Assembly (NCBI GenBank): GCA_946699065.1
Contig: CAMPDV010000308.1
Coordinates: 62,001-126,000 of the forward strand
Direction: 5' to 3'
Source: Loxodes magnus
Lineage: Eukaryota; Ciliophora; Karyorelictea; Loxodida; Loxodidae
DNA: 64,000 nucleotides
Notes under the pieces: model-generated
What the model was told of the DNA's origin: nothing
What the model saw: the letters and a program-made list of their open reading frames with translations, nothing else
Database searches by the model: none
Made by a program: the position numbers and the translations under genes
Part shown: piece after piece, positions 13,652 to 25,854 of the stretch
How the letters are laid out: each line of letters opens with the position of its first letter
How positions within the stretch are numbered: the first letter of the stretch is position 1

Positions 13652-16600
13652 TCATCTCAAGTTGAAATTTATACTTCCGATGTATCCATCAAATTCCTGT
13701 GGCTTCCCAATCTCTTCGTCTTCTATCTTAATCTTTATATTTTAGAATTTTTATTTTAATTCTATTAAATGAGCTTTCAAAATTTTGCTATGAATACCAA
13801 ATTTTAGCTTTCTTAAATTCTTAAAAATAGGATAAGAAGAATTAAATGAATCTCAAATTGGTGATGCTTTTCAATTAAGCTTGTTAATTGTATATAACTC
13901 TAGAATTTCTAGATTATGACAGTTTTAAAATATTAAAGCAATAATATTATCCTATAACTCAATATCGTATAACTTTAATATTTTAAGTCTTTTTATTTGT
14001 ATTATTTCTCTAGTATGATCTTCGTTAATTTCATTAACATATATTAAGCTTAAAGATTGTAAGTTCTAGCTATTTTCCCTTATAATTTTAATGGTTTCCT
14101 AACTTAAATCTTAAAAGTGGGAAAGTTTTATTAAACTAAGATTTTTGCATTTTCTGAAAACAATTCTTAAAGTATCATCATTTATTAAAGGCAAATTTTT
14201 CAAACTTAGCTTTTCTAACTTTAAACAAAAATCTCCGATTTGTTATATGGAAACATCTCCAATTAAATCTAAATCCCTTAAATACAAACTTTATAAATTA
14301 GGTGTTTTATATAATAGCATTAGTAAACTATCATCGCTAAAATACTAACAGTTGCTTATATTTACTTATAAGAGTTAAACTTCATTCTATTATATAAAGT
14401 TATAAAATGATTCTACATTAAAATTGCCATTTAAGTTTAAAAATTATAAATGATGTCCTTTAATCTAATTTAAAATTGAGTCTTCGTTATTTTTTATTTA
14501 TAAATTCCATTTTTTAAGATTAGGACAGTACTAAATAATCTAAGGGAAAAACTAATTCTGATTAATGTCTAATTACTATATTAGCTCTCCATTTAACCTT
14601 AAATATCCAATAATTAGTTTATTATTTATAAATTAGCTTTTTAATTTTAAAACTTTTAAAGGAATTTACTTACAAAACTTTGCTAAAAAGCTGCCTGTAA
14701 ATGCTTGAAAACTATTATTTTTTGAATAATGTACTATTTCCAGATTCTCCAATTAAGAGCAATTTTTAAGAAAATATAAATCATCATCTTTATATCATCC
14801 TTTAAGGGCTATTTTCTTAAGAAAGTGTAAAGGAAATTAGTCATTTATAATAAAAATTTTATCATAAGCATATAAATAAAATTCTTAAAAATAATCTATT
14901 TTTTACTTCTATTACAAATATTATTTCACTAAAATACTTAAACTCAAAAGCAACTAAATTTAGTTCATTATATTTTAAGAAAAATACTTAGAGTTTATTA
15001 TAAGACATTTAAAGTTGCCATATACTATTTGTTTCAAAAGTCATTTTATTTTAGAAATCATATTATTTTCCTACTACTATTCATACAAAATGCTTAATTT
15101 ATCAAATCTAAATTAGAAAAATTTAAAAAACTTGTCAGTTTACTGTAGTTTACATATATCTTAAAAAATTAAAAATTAAATTACCCTCTGTACTAAATCA
15201 CTTCTTCTTAAAGCATTACTTTTATAACAAGGATAGAGAAAAGGATTTAAAAATTTAGATCTTTATAATAACTAACATTAACCCTAAGAATTACTGATAT
15301 AGATCTATTCATTTAAATAAAATAATTTTTAAATATACTAAATTTAAGATTCTCTAAAACAACCTTCTAACTAGAAACCAGAATAAAATTTTAAAAATCC
15401 TAAACCATTAAGGTTATCATTTTATCATTAGCCATCTCAAATATCAAGATTTGATTAAAAAAATATACCATTACCTTCTCTCTTACCTTTTATTCATTAT
15501 CCCTCATAGAAATCCCCATTATAGTATTTTTTTTAAGTAATACCTTAAAAAATAACATTTTTACAATAACCTTGAAAAAAATCAACATTTTAGTATTTAA
15601 GTATTCCTTTACCTTCTATTTTACCATCTATTATCGTACCTTCATATTGATATCCATTTAAGTAAATAAAATGTCCAAATCCTTAAATCATATTTTCAAT
15701 TCAATCGCCTTTAAAAACATCGCCATTTGAGTATTTAAGTACTCCTTTACCTTCTCTTTTACCATTTGATCATTATCCTTCATATTGATCTCCATTTATA
15801 TATTTAAAAACTCCATTTCCAATTCATGGTTCATTTTCAATTCAATCGCCTTCAAAAACATCGCCATTTGAGTATTTAAGTATTCCTTTACCGTTTCTTT
15901 CACCATCTATTAGCGTGCCTTCATATTGATCTCCATTTATATATTTAAAAACTCCTTTTCCATTTCAAGGTTCATTTTCAATTCAAATACCTTCAAAAAC
16001 ATCACCATTTGAGTATTTAAGTACTCCTTTACCTTCTCTTTTACCATTTGATCATTATCCTTCATATTGATCTCCATTAATATATTTAAAAACTCCTTTT
16101 GTATTTCATGGTTCATTTTAAATTCAATCGCCTTCAAAAACATCGCCATTTGAGTATTTAAGTACTCCTTTACCTTCTCTTTTACCATCTATTAGCGTGC
16201 CTTCATATCGATCTCCATTTATATATTTTAAAACTCCTTTTCCATTTCAAGGCTCATTTTCAATTCAAATACCTTCAAAAACATCGCCATTTGAGTATTT
16301 AAGTACTCCATTGCCTTCTCTTTTACCATTTAATCATTATCCTTCATATTGCTCTCCATTTATATATTTAAAAACTCCATTTCCAATTCAAGGTTTATTT
16401 TCAATTCAAATGCCTTCAAAAACATCGCAATTCGAGTATTTAAGTACTCCTTTACCTTCTCTTTTACCATTTAATCATTATCCTTCATATTGATCTCCAT
16501 TTATATATTTAAAAACTCCTTTTCCATTTCAAGGTTCATTTTCAATTCAAATACCTTCAAAAACATCGCCATTTGAGTATTTAAGTACTCCATTGCCTTC

Positions 16601-19441
16601 TCTTTTACCATTTAATCATTATCCTTCATATTGCTCTCCATTTATATATTTAAAAACTCCATTTCCAATTCAAGGTTCATTTTCAATTCAAATGCCTTCA
16701 AAAACATCGCCATTCGAGTATTTAAGTACTCCTTTACCTTCTCTTTTACCATTTAATCATTATCCTTCATATTGATCTCCATTTATATATTTAAAAACTC
16801 CATTTCCATTTCAAGATTTATTTTAAATTCAATCGCCTTCAAAAACATCGCCATTCGAGTATTTAAGTACTCCTTTACCTTCTCTTTTACCATCAATTAG
16901 CGTGCCTTCATATTGATCTCCATTTATTTATTTAAAAACTCCATTTCCAATTCAAGGTTCATTTTCAATTCAAATGCCTTCAAAAACATCGCAATTCGAG
17001 TATTTAAGTACTCCTTTACCTTCTCTTTTACCATCTGATAGCGTGCCTTCATATTGATCTCCATTTATATATTTAAAAACTCCTTTTCCATTTCAAGGTT
17101 TATTTTAAATTCAATCGCCTTCAAAAACATCACCATTTGAGTATTTAAGTACTCCATTGCCATCTCTTTTACCATTTAATCATTATCCTTCATATTGATC
17201 TCCATTTATATATTTAAAAACTCCATTTCCAATTCATGGTTCATTTTCAATTCAATCGCCTTCAAAAACATCGCCATTTGAGTATTTAAGTATTCCTTTA
17301 CCGTTTCTTTCACCATCTATTAGCGTGCCTTCATATCGATCTCCATTTATATATTTAAAAACTCCATTTCCAATTCATGGTTCATTTTCAATTCAATCGC
17401 CTTCAAAAACATCGCCATTTGAGTATTTAAGTATTCCTTTACCGTTTCTTTCACCATCTATTAGCGTGCCTTCATATCGATCTCCATTTATATATTTTAA
17501 AACTCCTTTTGTATTTCAAGGTTCATTTTCAATTCAAATACCTTCAAAAACATCACCATTTGAGTATTTAAGTACTCCATTGCCATCTCTTTTACCATTT
17601 AATCATTATCCTTCATATTGATCTCCATTTATATATTTAAAAACTCCATTTCCAATTCAAGGTTCATTTTCAATTCAAATGCCTTCAAAAACATCGCCAT
17701 TTGAGTATTTAAGTATTCCTTTACCGTTTCTTTCACCATCTATTAGCGTGCCTTCATATCGATCTCCATTTATATATTTTAAAACTCCTTTTGTATTTCA
17801 AGGTTCATTTTCAATTCAAATACCTTCAAAAACATCGCCATTTGAGTATTTAAGTACTCATTTACCTTCTCTTTTACCATCTGTTATCATACCTTCATAT
17901 TGATCTCCATTTATATATTTAAAAACTCCTTTTCCATTTCAAGGTTTATTTTAAATTCAATCGCCTTCAAAAACATCACCATTTGAGTATTTAAGTACTC
18001 CTTTACCTTCTCTTTTACCATCTATTAGCGTGCCTTCATATTGATCTCCATTTATATATTTTAAAACTCCTTTTCCATTTCAAGATTTATTTTAAATTCA
18101 ATCGCCTTCAAAAACATCGCCATTCGAGTATTTAAGTACTCCTTTACCTTCTCTTTTACCATCAATTAGCGTGCCTTCATATCGATCTCCATTTATATAT
18201 TTAAAAACTCCATTTCCATTTCAAGATTTATTGTAAATTCAATCGCCTTCAAAAACATCGCCATTCGAGTATTTAAGTACTCCTTTACCTTCTCTTTTAC
18301 CATCAATTAGCGTGCCTTCATATTGATCTCCATTTATATATTTTAAAACTCCATTTCCATTTCAAGGTTTATTTTCAATTCAATTGCCTTCAAAAACATC
18401 GCCATTTGAGTATTTAAGTATTCCTTTACCTTCTCTTTTACCATCAATTAGCGTGCCTTCATATCGATCTCCATTTATATATTTAAAAACTCCATTTCCA
18501 TTTCAAGATTTATTTTAAATTCAATCGCCTTCAAAAACATCGCCATTCGAGTATTTAAGTACTCCTTTACCTTCTCTTTTACCATCAATTAGCGTGCCTT
18601 CATATCGATCTCCATTTATATATTTTAAAACTCCTTTATTATTTCAAGGTTTATTTTCAATTCAATCGCCTTCAAAAACATCGCCATTCGAGTATTTAAG
18701 TACTCCTTTACCTTCTCTTTTACCATCAATTAGCGTGCCTTCATATTGATCTCCATTTATATATTTTAAAACTCCATTTCCATTTCAAGATTTATTTTAA
18801 ATTCAATCGCCTTCAAAAACATCACCATTTGAGTATTTAAGTATTCCTTTACCTTCTCTTTTACCATCTGTTATCATACCTTCATATTGATCTCCATTTA
18901 TATATTTAAAAACTCCTTTTCCATTTCAAGGTTTATTTTAAATTCAATCGCCTTCAAAAACATCACCATTTGAGTATTTAAGTATTCCTTTACCTTCTCT
19001 TTTACCATTTGATCATTATCCTTCATATCGATCTCCATTTATATATTTAAAAACTCCTTTTCCATTTCAAGGTATATCATTATATCATTCACCTTCGCAA
19101 ATTTCTCCGGTTTTATATTTTAGTAATCCTTTACCCATTCTTTTTTGTTTCAATAAGATTCCATTATATTTATCTCCATTACTATATTTAACATATCCTT
19201 TTCCACTTCACGGTTAGTTTATATATCTTTCACCTGTTCAGGTTTTTCCGTTTGAGTATTTATGTATTCAATTATTTATTTAATCTTCATTTATTTCTTA
19301 TCCCTTATATTAATCTCCAGTTATTTATTTAAGAACTTTTTTTCAACTATTAAGACTTATAATTTTTTAATCTCATGCAAAAATATCATTTTTTTTTTTT
19401 TTAATGAATTTTCATGATTTTCTTCTTGTTCTTTTTTTCAT
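13652..19441 (-). CDS. MORN-repeat / F-box / LRR fusion protein, long allele (arm A)
   Basis: One uninterrupted frame of 1,930 codons runs from ATG at 19,441 to TGA at 13,652-13,654, with UGA as Trp and UAR as Gln. The N-terminus is basic ([12 protein letters not shown]). About 25 copies of a 47-residue (141 bp) unit follow, each holding two MORN motifs: ...[19 protein letters not shown] then W...[18 protein letters not shown]. The conserved Trp of each motif is UGA. Near residue 1,410 an F-box-like segment appears ([19 protein letters not shown]). Leu-rich repeats of the Cys-containing F-box type follow to the end ([44 protein letters not shown]). MORN repeats usually bind membranes or scaffolds; F-box/LRR proteins are SCF ubiquitin-ligase substrate adaptors. 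The function here is inferred from the domains only. The 5' flank is T-rich. Confidence 0.85.
15590..19080 (-). repeat. 141 bp tandem repeat array encoding MORN units, ~25 copies
   Basis: On the plus strand the period is visible through the recurring TTCATATTGATCTCCATTTA at about 15.78, 15.92, 16.06, 16.20 kb and so on to about 19.02 kb. Sub-variants (GATCATTATCC against TATTAGCGTGCC linkers; GATCTCC against GCTCTCC) occur in runs, indicating local amplification. All length variants are multiples of three. Sixty- to 98-residue plus-strand frames inside the array are shadows of the repeat. Confidence 0.9.
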
Positions 19442-20128
19442 TGCCTTATTTTATTTTATTATATTTTTTTATAAGTTTTTTTTTTAATTTAGTTTTTTTA
19501 TTTTTTTAATATTTTTTTTATATTTATTTTTTCCCAAGATTTAAATTTCACTTTTTTAATTTTTTAATTAATATATATATTTTTTTTTAATTTGTTTAAA
19601 GTAAATTAGAAAGAAAGTTTTTTTTTCTGTAAATGATAAAAAAAATTTATTTTGTTTTATTTCTGATTTATTTTTTTAAATTTTTATTTCTTTATTTATT
19701 TGTTTTTACGATTTATACATTTGATACTTTTTTTTAATTTTGTTTATTATAATTTTATTCATCTTATTATTTAGTTTTCTATAGGTCCATTTTTTGCTTA
19801 TATTTTTTAAGATTATATTATTATTCATCCTTTTTATCATGACTTTTGAAAATGTTTTTTTTTCATCATTTTAGATAATAACTTCTTTTGGATTAATTAT
19901 TTAATTAGATACTTAATTTTATTTATTAGAAAATTTTTTTTAAATTTATATAAAAATATACCTTTTATGTAGAAATTTAAATTTTTTATTTTTAAATAAA
20001 CATCAAAAATTTTAATACATTTTAATAGTAAATATATTTCTACTATTTTTAATATAGTTATAATTTATATTTCTATTAATTTTATTTTATAAAAATTATT
20101 TTTTACATATTTTTACTATTTTTATTTT
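19442..20128. other. T-rich 5' flank of the MORN/F-box/LRR gene (arm A)
   Basis: Strongly T-rich on the plus strand (A-rich in the sense of the adjacent minus-strand gene), with many T runs of 6-9. Homopolymer lengths differ from arm B without multiples of three, which argues that it is not coding. It presumably contains the gene's 5' leader and promoter; I see no specific element. Confidence 0.5.
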
Positions 20129-20441
20129 TAATTAATTTCAACTAAAAAATTTTTAGGACCTGAAACTCCTTTCCGATTGCACGACTCGACGCTCTCTTTT
20201 TATGGAATAACGGGGATATCCTTTTGTGCTCCAGGCACAACTACTAATGAGCTCCATCGCTATGAGCAATCAGGCTTCAAGCCCCTACCAAGAGCGGATA
20301 ATCTCAAAGACAGTGTTCCCTTCAGAAAATGACTCTGACCATTGTCTTTCTCAGCGACAGGAAAGGAACTTGTTCCTAGCCATAAAACCAGGAAGCTTAC
20401 TCATGAAGGTTATTCTCAGCTCCCGCCATCTTTTTAATTAT
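20129..20441 (-). mobile_element. SINE-like element R, copy 1 (arm A)
   Basis: About 313 bp and distinctly GC-richer than its surroundings. In the sense orientation it begins ATAATTAAAAAGATGGCGGG and ends ...TTTAGTTGAAATTAATT. Flanks resemble a decayed target duplication (ACTATTTTTATTTT on the left, ACAATTTTTAGTTT on the right). The 84-residue frame inside it is not conserved as protein: differences among copies are mostly nonsynonymous on either strand. This copy predates the duplication, because arm B has it at the same place. A polymerase III promoter could not be assigned with confidence. Confidence 0.75.
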
Positions 20442-20854
20442 ACAATTTTTAGTTTAATTGTGTTTTCTAATTATCATTAATAAAGATTTTTAAAAATGTT
20501 TAACTTTATTTTTATTCTAGATATAACTTTTAATTTTTTTGATCTTAAATATTTCTAATATTTCAATATATCTATTTTAAACTAGATAAATTTTTTAATA
20601 TTGCTATTTATTTTATTTTTTATAAAGCATAATTAAACTTTAAGATTGGGCATTTTAAAACTGTGCTTTATCAAATAAAATAAATTTTTTGAATTATATT
20701 TTTTTGTAATTAAAATATAATTTTCTTTCAACAAAATAAAGACTTATCAAATTATATTATAAGCTAGTATCATTAAAAATAAATAAATAATTAACTAAGA
20801 AATGTTTTATTAAATATAATAAATTATCAAAATTATATTATATATAATTGAAAA

Positions 20855-21590
20855 ATGGCACCTAAGAAATAGACCTTTTTCGGCTCATTTAAAAAAGACT
20901 AACAATCTAACCTAACTGAATAAGAGCCGCAATAAATCTGAGAAATATAGTCGAAGGAAGCTTATATATAATCGGAGCAGCAAAGAGTATCAAATATCTA
21001 ATACGAATTAAAATTACAAAGATAAAGGATAGAAAAACTAGAAAACAAGTAGAAAAATTGATTGAATAATTAGACCTATAATTTCCCTCTATTGAAGAAT
21101 TACTAAGTAAAATCTAATCATAAATAATAATTAAATTGGAATAAATTGATAAATAATTTTACGAAGTTTCTCAAATATTCCATTTCATTTTTCTAAATTT
21201 GTATATCAAATAAAGTAACTTTAAGAAAAATAAGTATAATAACAAGTGATTATCTAAAAATAATTTTATTAGTAATCAAATATCCTAGAGGAAATCGAAT
21301 TGGAAATCTAATAACAAGAAGCAAAGTAGATTAAATTCTATTGGAGAAAAATCCGGTGCTACATATGTTAAAGGAACCACTGCTGGAGAAATTGCTGAAA
21401 GAAACCAGAAATTGAAAGAAATAATAAGAATAAAATTTTAGAAGAACTATTTCGCTTTTGACCAACAAGGACAGGATAAATTTACAGAAAGAAATTCTAC
21501 AACTTAAAAGTTAACGACTACAATAACGGGAGAATGAACCTGAAGGACAATTGGACTTCGGGAAGGAGACAAGGATGGCGGATTAGTGAA
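20855..21590 (+). CDS. Coiled-coil ORF, probable retroelement ORF1 relic (arm A)
   Basis: An ATG at 20,855 opens MAPKKQTFFGSFKKDQQ..., followed by a Gln/Glu-rich coiled-coil-like run (YELKLQRQRIEKLENKQ). A second coherent part lies in another frame (IGEKSGATYVKGTTAGEIAE near 21,340-21,410), so there is either an intron or a frameshift between them. A 1-nt insertion in a T run near 21,440 breaks the C-terminal frame relative to arm B. Composition and layout resemble the ORF1-type proteins elsewhere in this window. Confidence 0.4.
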
Positions 21591-21599
21591 ATCCTACGA

Positions 21600-22280
21600 C
21601 ATCCTTTAGTTTAGGAGAGAGCAGGAGAAAATGGAAGATATCTATAAAGTTCTCCCTAAGAACTACAAACTTAAATTTTTTAATATAAATTCTTATTTTA
21701 TTTAACTTAAAGTTAATAAGTTTTTTAATTCAGTACAAAAATTTATTTAGTTCCTTAAATTGTTGTATTATGTTTTAGTAATTATATTTATTTTAAAATA
21801 TAAATTATTTGCATATTTTACAAAATTTTTCTTATTAAAGAGAATGGATGTATAGATAAATATGCAAGATAAAAAGTATATTTATTGCATTAAAAAAATT
21901 AAAATTTTTATTTAAGTTTTCGTATTTTAAAATTAATTAATATTTATATTTACTCGAAATGTTTTAGAGCAGTTAAAATCTTCTTTTAAAGATAACTCTG
22001 AACTATCTCTAATGATGTAAGAAATTATTCATGCAATTAATTTCTTAACATATTTATTACCATGAATAAAATACATATACTAAATAATCATAAATTATGT
22101 ACTTCTACCTGGATTGAAATCAAAATGTTAGTTAATTTTTTTTATCTTTTTTAGTATTTATTTTCATAATTTTAACTTAGTCTTTTAGCTATAATCAAAT
22201 TAAATTTATATGTTTATTTTCTTAATTATATATTAATTAAAATCTTAAATTAATATTGCAAATGCTTTGATAATATGACT
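21600..22280. other. AT-rich intergenic stretch
   Basis: No recognisable gene or element. The right end of the alignable duplication (limited by the window end in arm B) lies within it at about 21,830. Confidence 0.5.
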
Positions 22281-22282
22281 TT

Positions 22283-23060
22283 AAATAAATAAATTTAAAA
22301 TTTTTTTTTCTACTTAACATAATTTATTAATGTGGCATCACCTTTATTTTGTTTACCACGAATCAAAGAATTTAAATCTTGTAGGTTAGTTTAAATCTCT
22401 AATTCTGGATGTCATCTGGATCGAGTTCTTCTATGAACTATATTTTTGGGCATATCTAGCCTTTCTTAATTGTTGGAATTTTGCTTCAGACTCAGCTTTT
22501 ATCAAACATTTGTCCTGTTTTTTAAGTATTATGATATCCAATAGTAGCGAACCCTATCAAACAATTTTTCCTGTAAACATTTCCTTTTAGAGTGGAATAT
22601 ACTTTAATTATATTTTTTAATAATTTTCATTTTCATATTATTATTTCCTCTAAAAGTATCTATAGTCGCTAGATATATGAAACATCCTTTCACAAAATCA
22701 CCATTTGTCTTGAAATTTCTAGAGATGTATTCTAGTTTTCTGTAGAAATATTATTTTTAATTTCATTTATTGATTATAGGATCTACTTTAATCTGTGATT
22801 TTTTATTCATGATATCTTTTTTAGAGTTAAAAAAGTTATTCATGAATGCATTGTTTTTCAAATGGCTGTAATTTTTGTTCTGTTTTTTGCAGTTCTTAGT
22901 AAGCTAGAACAAAGAAGGTTTAAGAAGGAATTCTGTTTTAAGCTATGCATTCTCATTTTAAAGTTAAATTATATTATTAATCACAGAGCTATTTTTTTTG
23001 CTACCAACTCTAATAATACTTAGTTTCATTCCTCTAGGAAGTAAATCTATACGAGTTATT
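22283..23060 (-). pseudogene. LINE-like 3' fragment with C-terminal coding remnant
   Basis: The minus strand reads as a protein-like segment (GNVYRKNCLIGFATIGYHN, then KGQICPKIQFIEELDPDDIQ) ending at TGA 22,363-22,365. A GTGG...CCAC hairpin (22,331-22,360) and an A/T tail with TTTATTTATTT follow, the same 3' arrangement as the family-M fragments at 4.6 and 37.1 kb. The sequence just before the hairpin also aligns with theirs. Upstream, more than one frame looks plausible, so frame breaks are likely. It is probably a truncated copy of a relative of the main LINE. Confidence 0.45.
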
Positions 23061-23079
23061 ATACTGTTAGTAAATTTAT

Positions 23080-24850
23080 TCACTTTATACAATTTATTTT
23101 ATATGAAACTATTTGTATGCATAATATTTAGCTTAAAATTTATTTATTTTTTAAAATAAAAAATAAATTAGTTATTAAGGTTAGCATTAAAATAAGTAAA
23201 AAGTAAATAATCTAGATTAAGATTTTGAGATATTAAATAGCTGATAATATTAAAAAATAATTCTTATTTTCCAAAAATCTCTTTTCTTAACTAAAAAAGT
23301 TTACTATTCACTATTTTATAAATTAGTTAAATATGAAAACAAAATATTTATTTACAACTTATTTTAATTTTTCTTATATTTAAATACATTTTATAAGATT
23401 AAATTAAACATAAAGCTAATAAAATAAGTTAAATGCTTTGACCCTTTAACTTTTCTTGCTAATTTATTATTTTTATTTATTTATATAATATTAAACTAGA
23501 AGAAATCAGGTTTAAAAAATGTGAAAGATAATTTATAATTCTTTATATCTTCTAATTAATATTAAAAATAAATAAAGCATATCTAAGTTATATATAATGT
23601 TTCTATATTATTATTGTATATAAAATATTAAAATTATAAAGAAGCATATTAAATATATATTTATAAAATATTAAATTCTATTTAAAATTAGATATATCTA
23701 TTTTTATTAACAACTTTTTTGATTATTAATTTTAAACTAAAAATATAAAAAAATAATAAAGCTAACTGATTTAATATTTTTAATTAGAAGAGACAAAAAA
23801 TGTTTTTATACTGAATAAATCAAATTTAAATTTTTTTAACTTTTAAAATAGTTAAAGTAAATGAAAGTTTATTTTCAAAATTTATATTTAATTAAAGTAA
23901 ATTTATCTTAAACTTTAAATTTTTTAATTATATAGGTTAATATAAAATATTTTAATACTTATTGTTGAGGTATTATATGAAATAACCGAAAATTATGTCT
24001 TTTAATAATAATCAAACTTTTTTACATCAAAGTGCTATGAAAATAAAGAAATCTTAAATAATCTTAAATATCTAGCTTTTTAATTATAATTATTGAAATA
24101 TTAGACTTTCTAAAATAACATAAAAGCAATATAATTATTTATTAATAAATTATGTTCTTAATTTAATTTATTAATTTTGAAAAGATAATTACAATAATTT
24201 TAAAATTAACAGTCTAAATACTAAGATATTTTTTAAATTTAGTATAGATAACTTATATTTTCATAGATCTACTATAAACTAAGATACTTAAATTTTATAA
24301 TGCTTTTAAACAAAAAAATTTTAATTTAATTTTAAAAGTTTTGTCTTTAATGTTAAGATAAAAGTTCATTAATTTAATAAGCAAAATGATTTTGTTTTCT
24401 ACTTATTATAAGCAAAATATTTTTTTAATTTATATATTTTGATATATTCAAAAAGATAATAAATTATTAATTTTTCTAATTTGAAAATTTATAATAAACT
24501 TATTTTCTGAAAAACATTATCAAGAAAATATGATTTTTCATAAAAATAACAAATTAATAGTTTGATTATTTAATATTAGGGAAGATTAAAATATTTTAGA
24601 AATAAAAATAAATAAAATATAAAAAAAGTTAATAAGGTTATTTTATAAATTTTATGTATCAAACAAATTTTTATCTTATACAAGTGATAAATAATTATTT
24701 TAATATATTATTTATCATTAAATATGATTCATAACATTAAACTTTAAAATAAAGTTTAAAAATGTATATAAAATTAAAATATTTAAATTTTATCCAGTTT
24801 AATAATCTAATAAATTTTAACAATAATTAAAATAGCTATATGATTTCATA
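23080..24850. other. AT-rich stretch, nothing recognised
   Basis: About 1.8 kb of very AT-rich DNA lacking GC-richer islands, repeats with clear termini or motif-bearing frames. Confidence 0.6.
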
Positions 24851-24879
24851 TTTAATAATTTTTTTTATTTTAAAAAAGT

Positions 24880-25840
24880 TTAAAAAGAAACTATTATAAA
24901 TAATTTTAAATATATCTCCTCTATTTTTTATTAATTTATTCTCAATTTTTCTTTTTTTACTTATATTACTTTTTTATTCAAATTGCTAATTCTTGTCTTT
25001 ATTGATTGATATTTCTGAACTCATACTTATTTTATTTAAAATCGCTATTATTTAATATAATTTACCTTTTAATTTTATTTTTTCTTTTTGTTTGCTAAAT
25101 ACATAGCCTGTTTCTTAATTAAATACTCTAGATCTTATTTTTTATTTATATTTTAACAGTAAATGTTAAAATTTTCAGTATTAGTGAATTTCAAAATACG
25201 ATTTTTATAATAATTTACAGAACAGACTTTCCTTTTATAATATAAAAGTATTTTAAATTTTATTATATCTAATTTTTCAAATATTTTAGTGATTTGATTG
25301 ATGGAAAGTAAGTCGTTATTTTGCGTCAAATCAATCTTCAAATAAATCTTCTTATTTTATCTTGCTGCGGGTATTTCCACCATAAGTGTCATCGACTCTT
25401 ATATAAGTTGCCTAGTTTTCTAAGTTCTTTTGATTTAAGTACTTTTCTTTTCTCTATTTTCATTTGAACACAGTCCCTCTATTAGGATTCTTGTTGGACT
25501 TAATCCAGTTTAATTTTTATCTCTGTATTTATCTAAACTTACCTCTCCCAATTTTTTTTCTTGCTCTTTAAAAATTCAGATATCATTTTCTATCATCTAG
25601 ACTTTCTCTATAACAATTTTTTAAACATTAATGCTTCTAAATTTTCGGCAGAAGTGAGGTTCATCATCTTTAATGTGGTTCTCAACTTCTTCTTTTTATT
25701 GATTTTGATCTTCTTCCAATGTTCAAACTTTTATTGGTCTTTAATCTAAGTTTTTTTCATGCTTTCTATAGTTTTTGGACAAATTCGTTCAATTTTATTA
25801 CGGTGTTTAAGAGACTTATTCCTAGTTATTTAATTGGTGG
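24880..25840 (-). CDS. Probable retroelement ORF1-like coiled-coil gene
   Basis: The minus strand carries a long coherent frame (EEDQNQQKEEVENHIKDDE, then KEQEKKLGEVSLDKYRDKN, LSPTRILIEGLCSNENRE, KIDLTQNNDLLSINQITKIF) over about 25,700-25,050. A basic N-terminal-like segment (NKSLKHRNKIERICPK) sits in a neighbouring frame near 25,820, so a frameshift or short intron is likely. A GC-rich leader lies upstream at 25,855-25,985. The order basic segment, acidic coiled coil and charged C-terminus matches the other ORF1-type genes here. Not recognised beyond that. Confidence 0.45.
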
Positions 25841-25854
25841 GTAATTTTTAATTA

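Larger units (their letters stand above)
1..21830. repeat. Left arm (A) of a large direct duplication
   Basis: Positions 1 to about 21,830 recur in the same orientation at 43,305-64,000. The first bases of the window reappear at 43,305, and the last 100 bases of the window match 21,731-21,830. The offset shrinks from 43,304 at the left end to about 42,171 at the right end, because of indels: a ~230 bp segment only in A near 2,353-2,584, a ~1.19 kb retroelement only in B at 48.5-49.7 kb, and 15 extra MORN units in A. The arm is cut by the window edge on its left side. Tandem array, dispersed duplication and haplotype mis-joining cannot be separated from this window. Confidence 0.95.

Noticed and set aside
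14145..14348. A 67-residue plus-strand ORF, duplicated at 58,418
   Set aside because: Antisense shadow of the LRR part of the MORN/F-box/LRR gene.
14880..14940. A possible 34-nt GT...AG intron that would join a separate LRR gene starting at 15,044
   Set aside because: The LRR frame joins the MORN and F-box frame without any intron, and total lengths in both arms are exact multiples of three.
16197..17903. Several 60-98 residue plus-strand frames rich in Pro/Ser ([14 protein letters not shown] repeats)
   Set aside because: They are antisense shadows of the minus-strand MORN array; the sense frame carries conserved MORN residues and one continuous 1,930-codon frame.
15590..19080. CRISPR-like array
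   Set aside because: The 141 bp period has no repeat/spacer structure and encodes MORN motifs in a eukaryotic gene.
20226..20480. An 84-residue ORF repeated in four places (starts MLQAQLL)
   Set aside because: It lies inside the SINE-like element R. Differences among copies are mostly nonsynonymous in this and the opposite frame, and target duplications define a non-coding retroelement.
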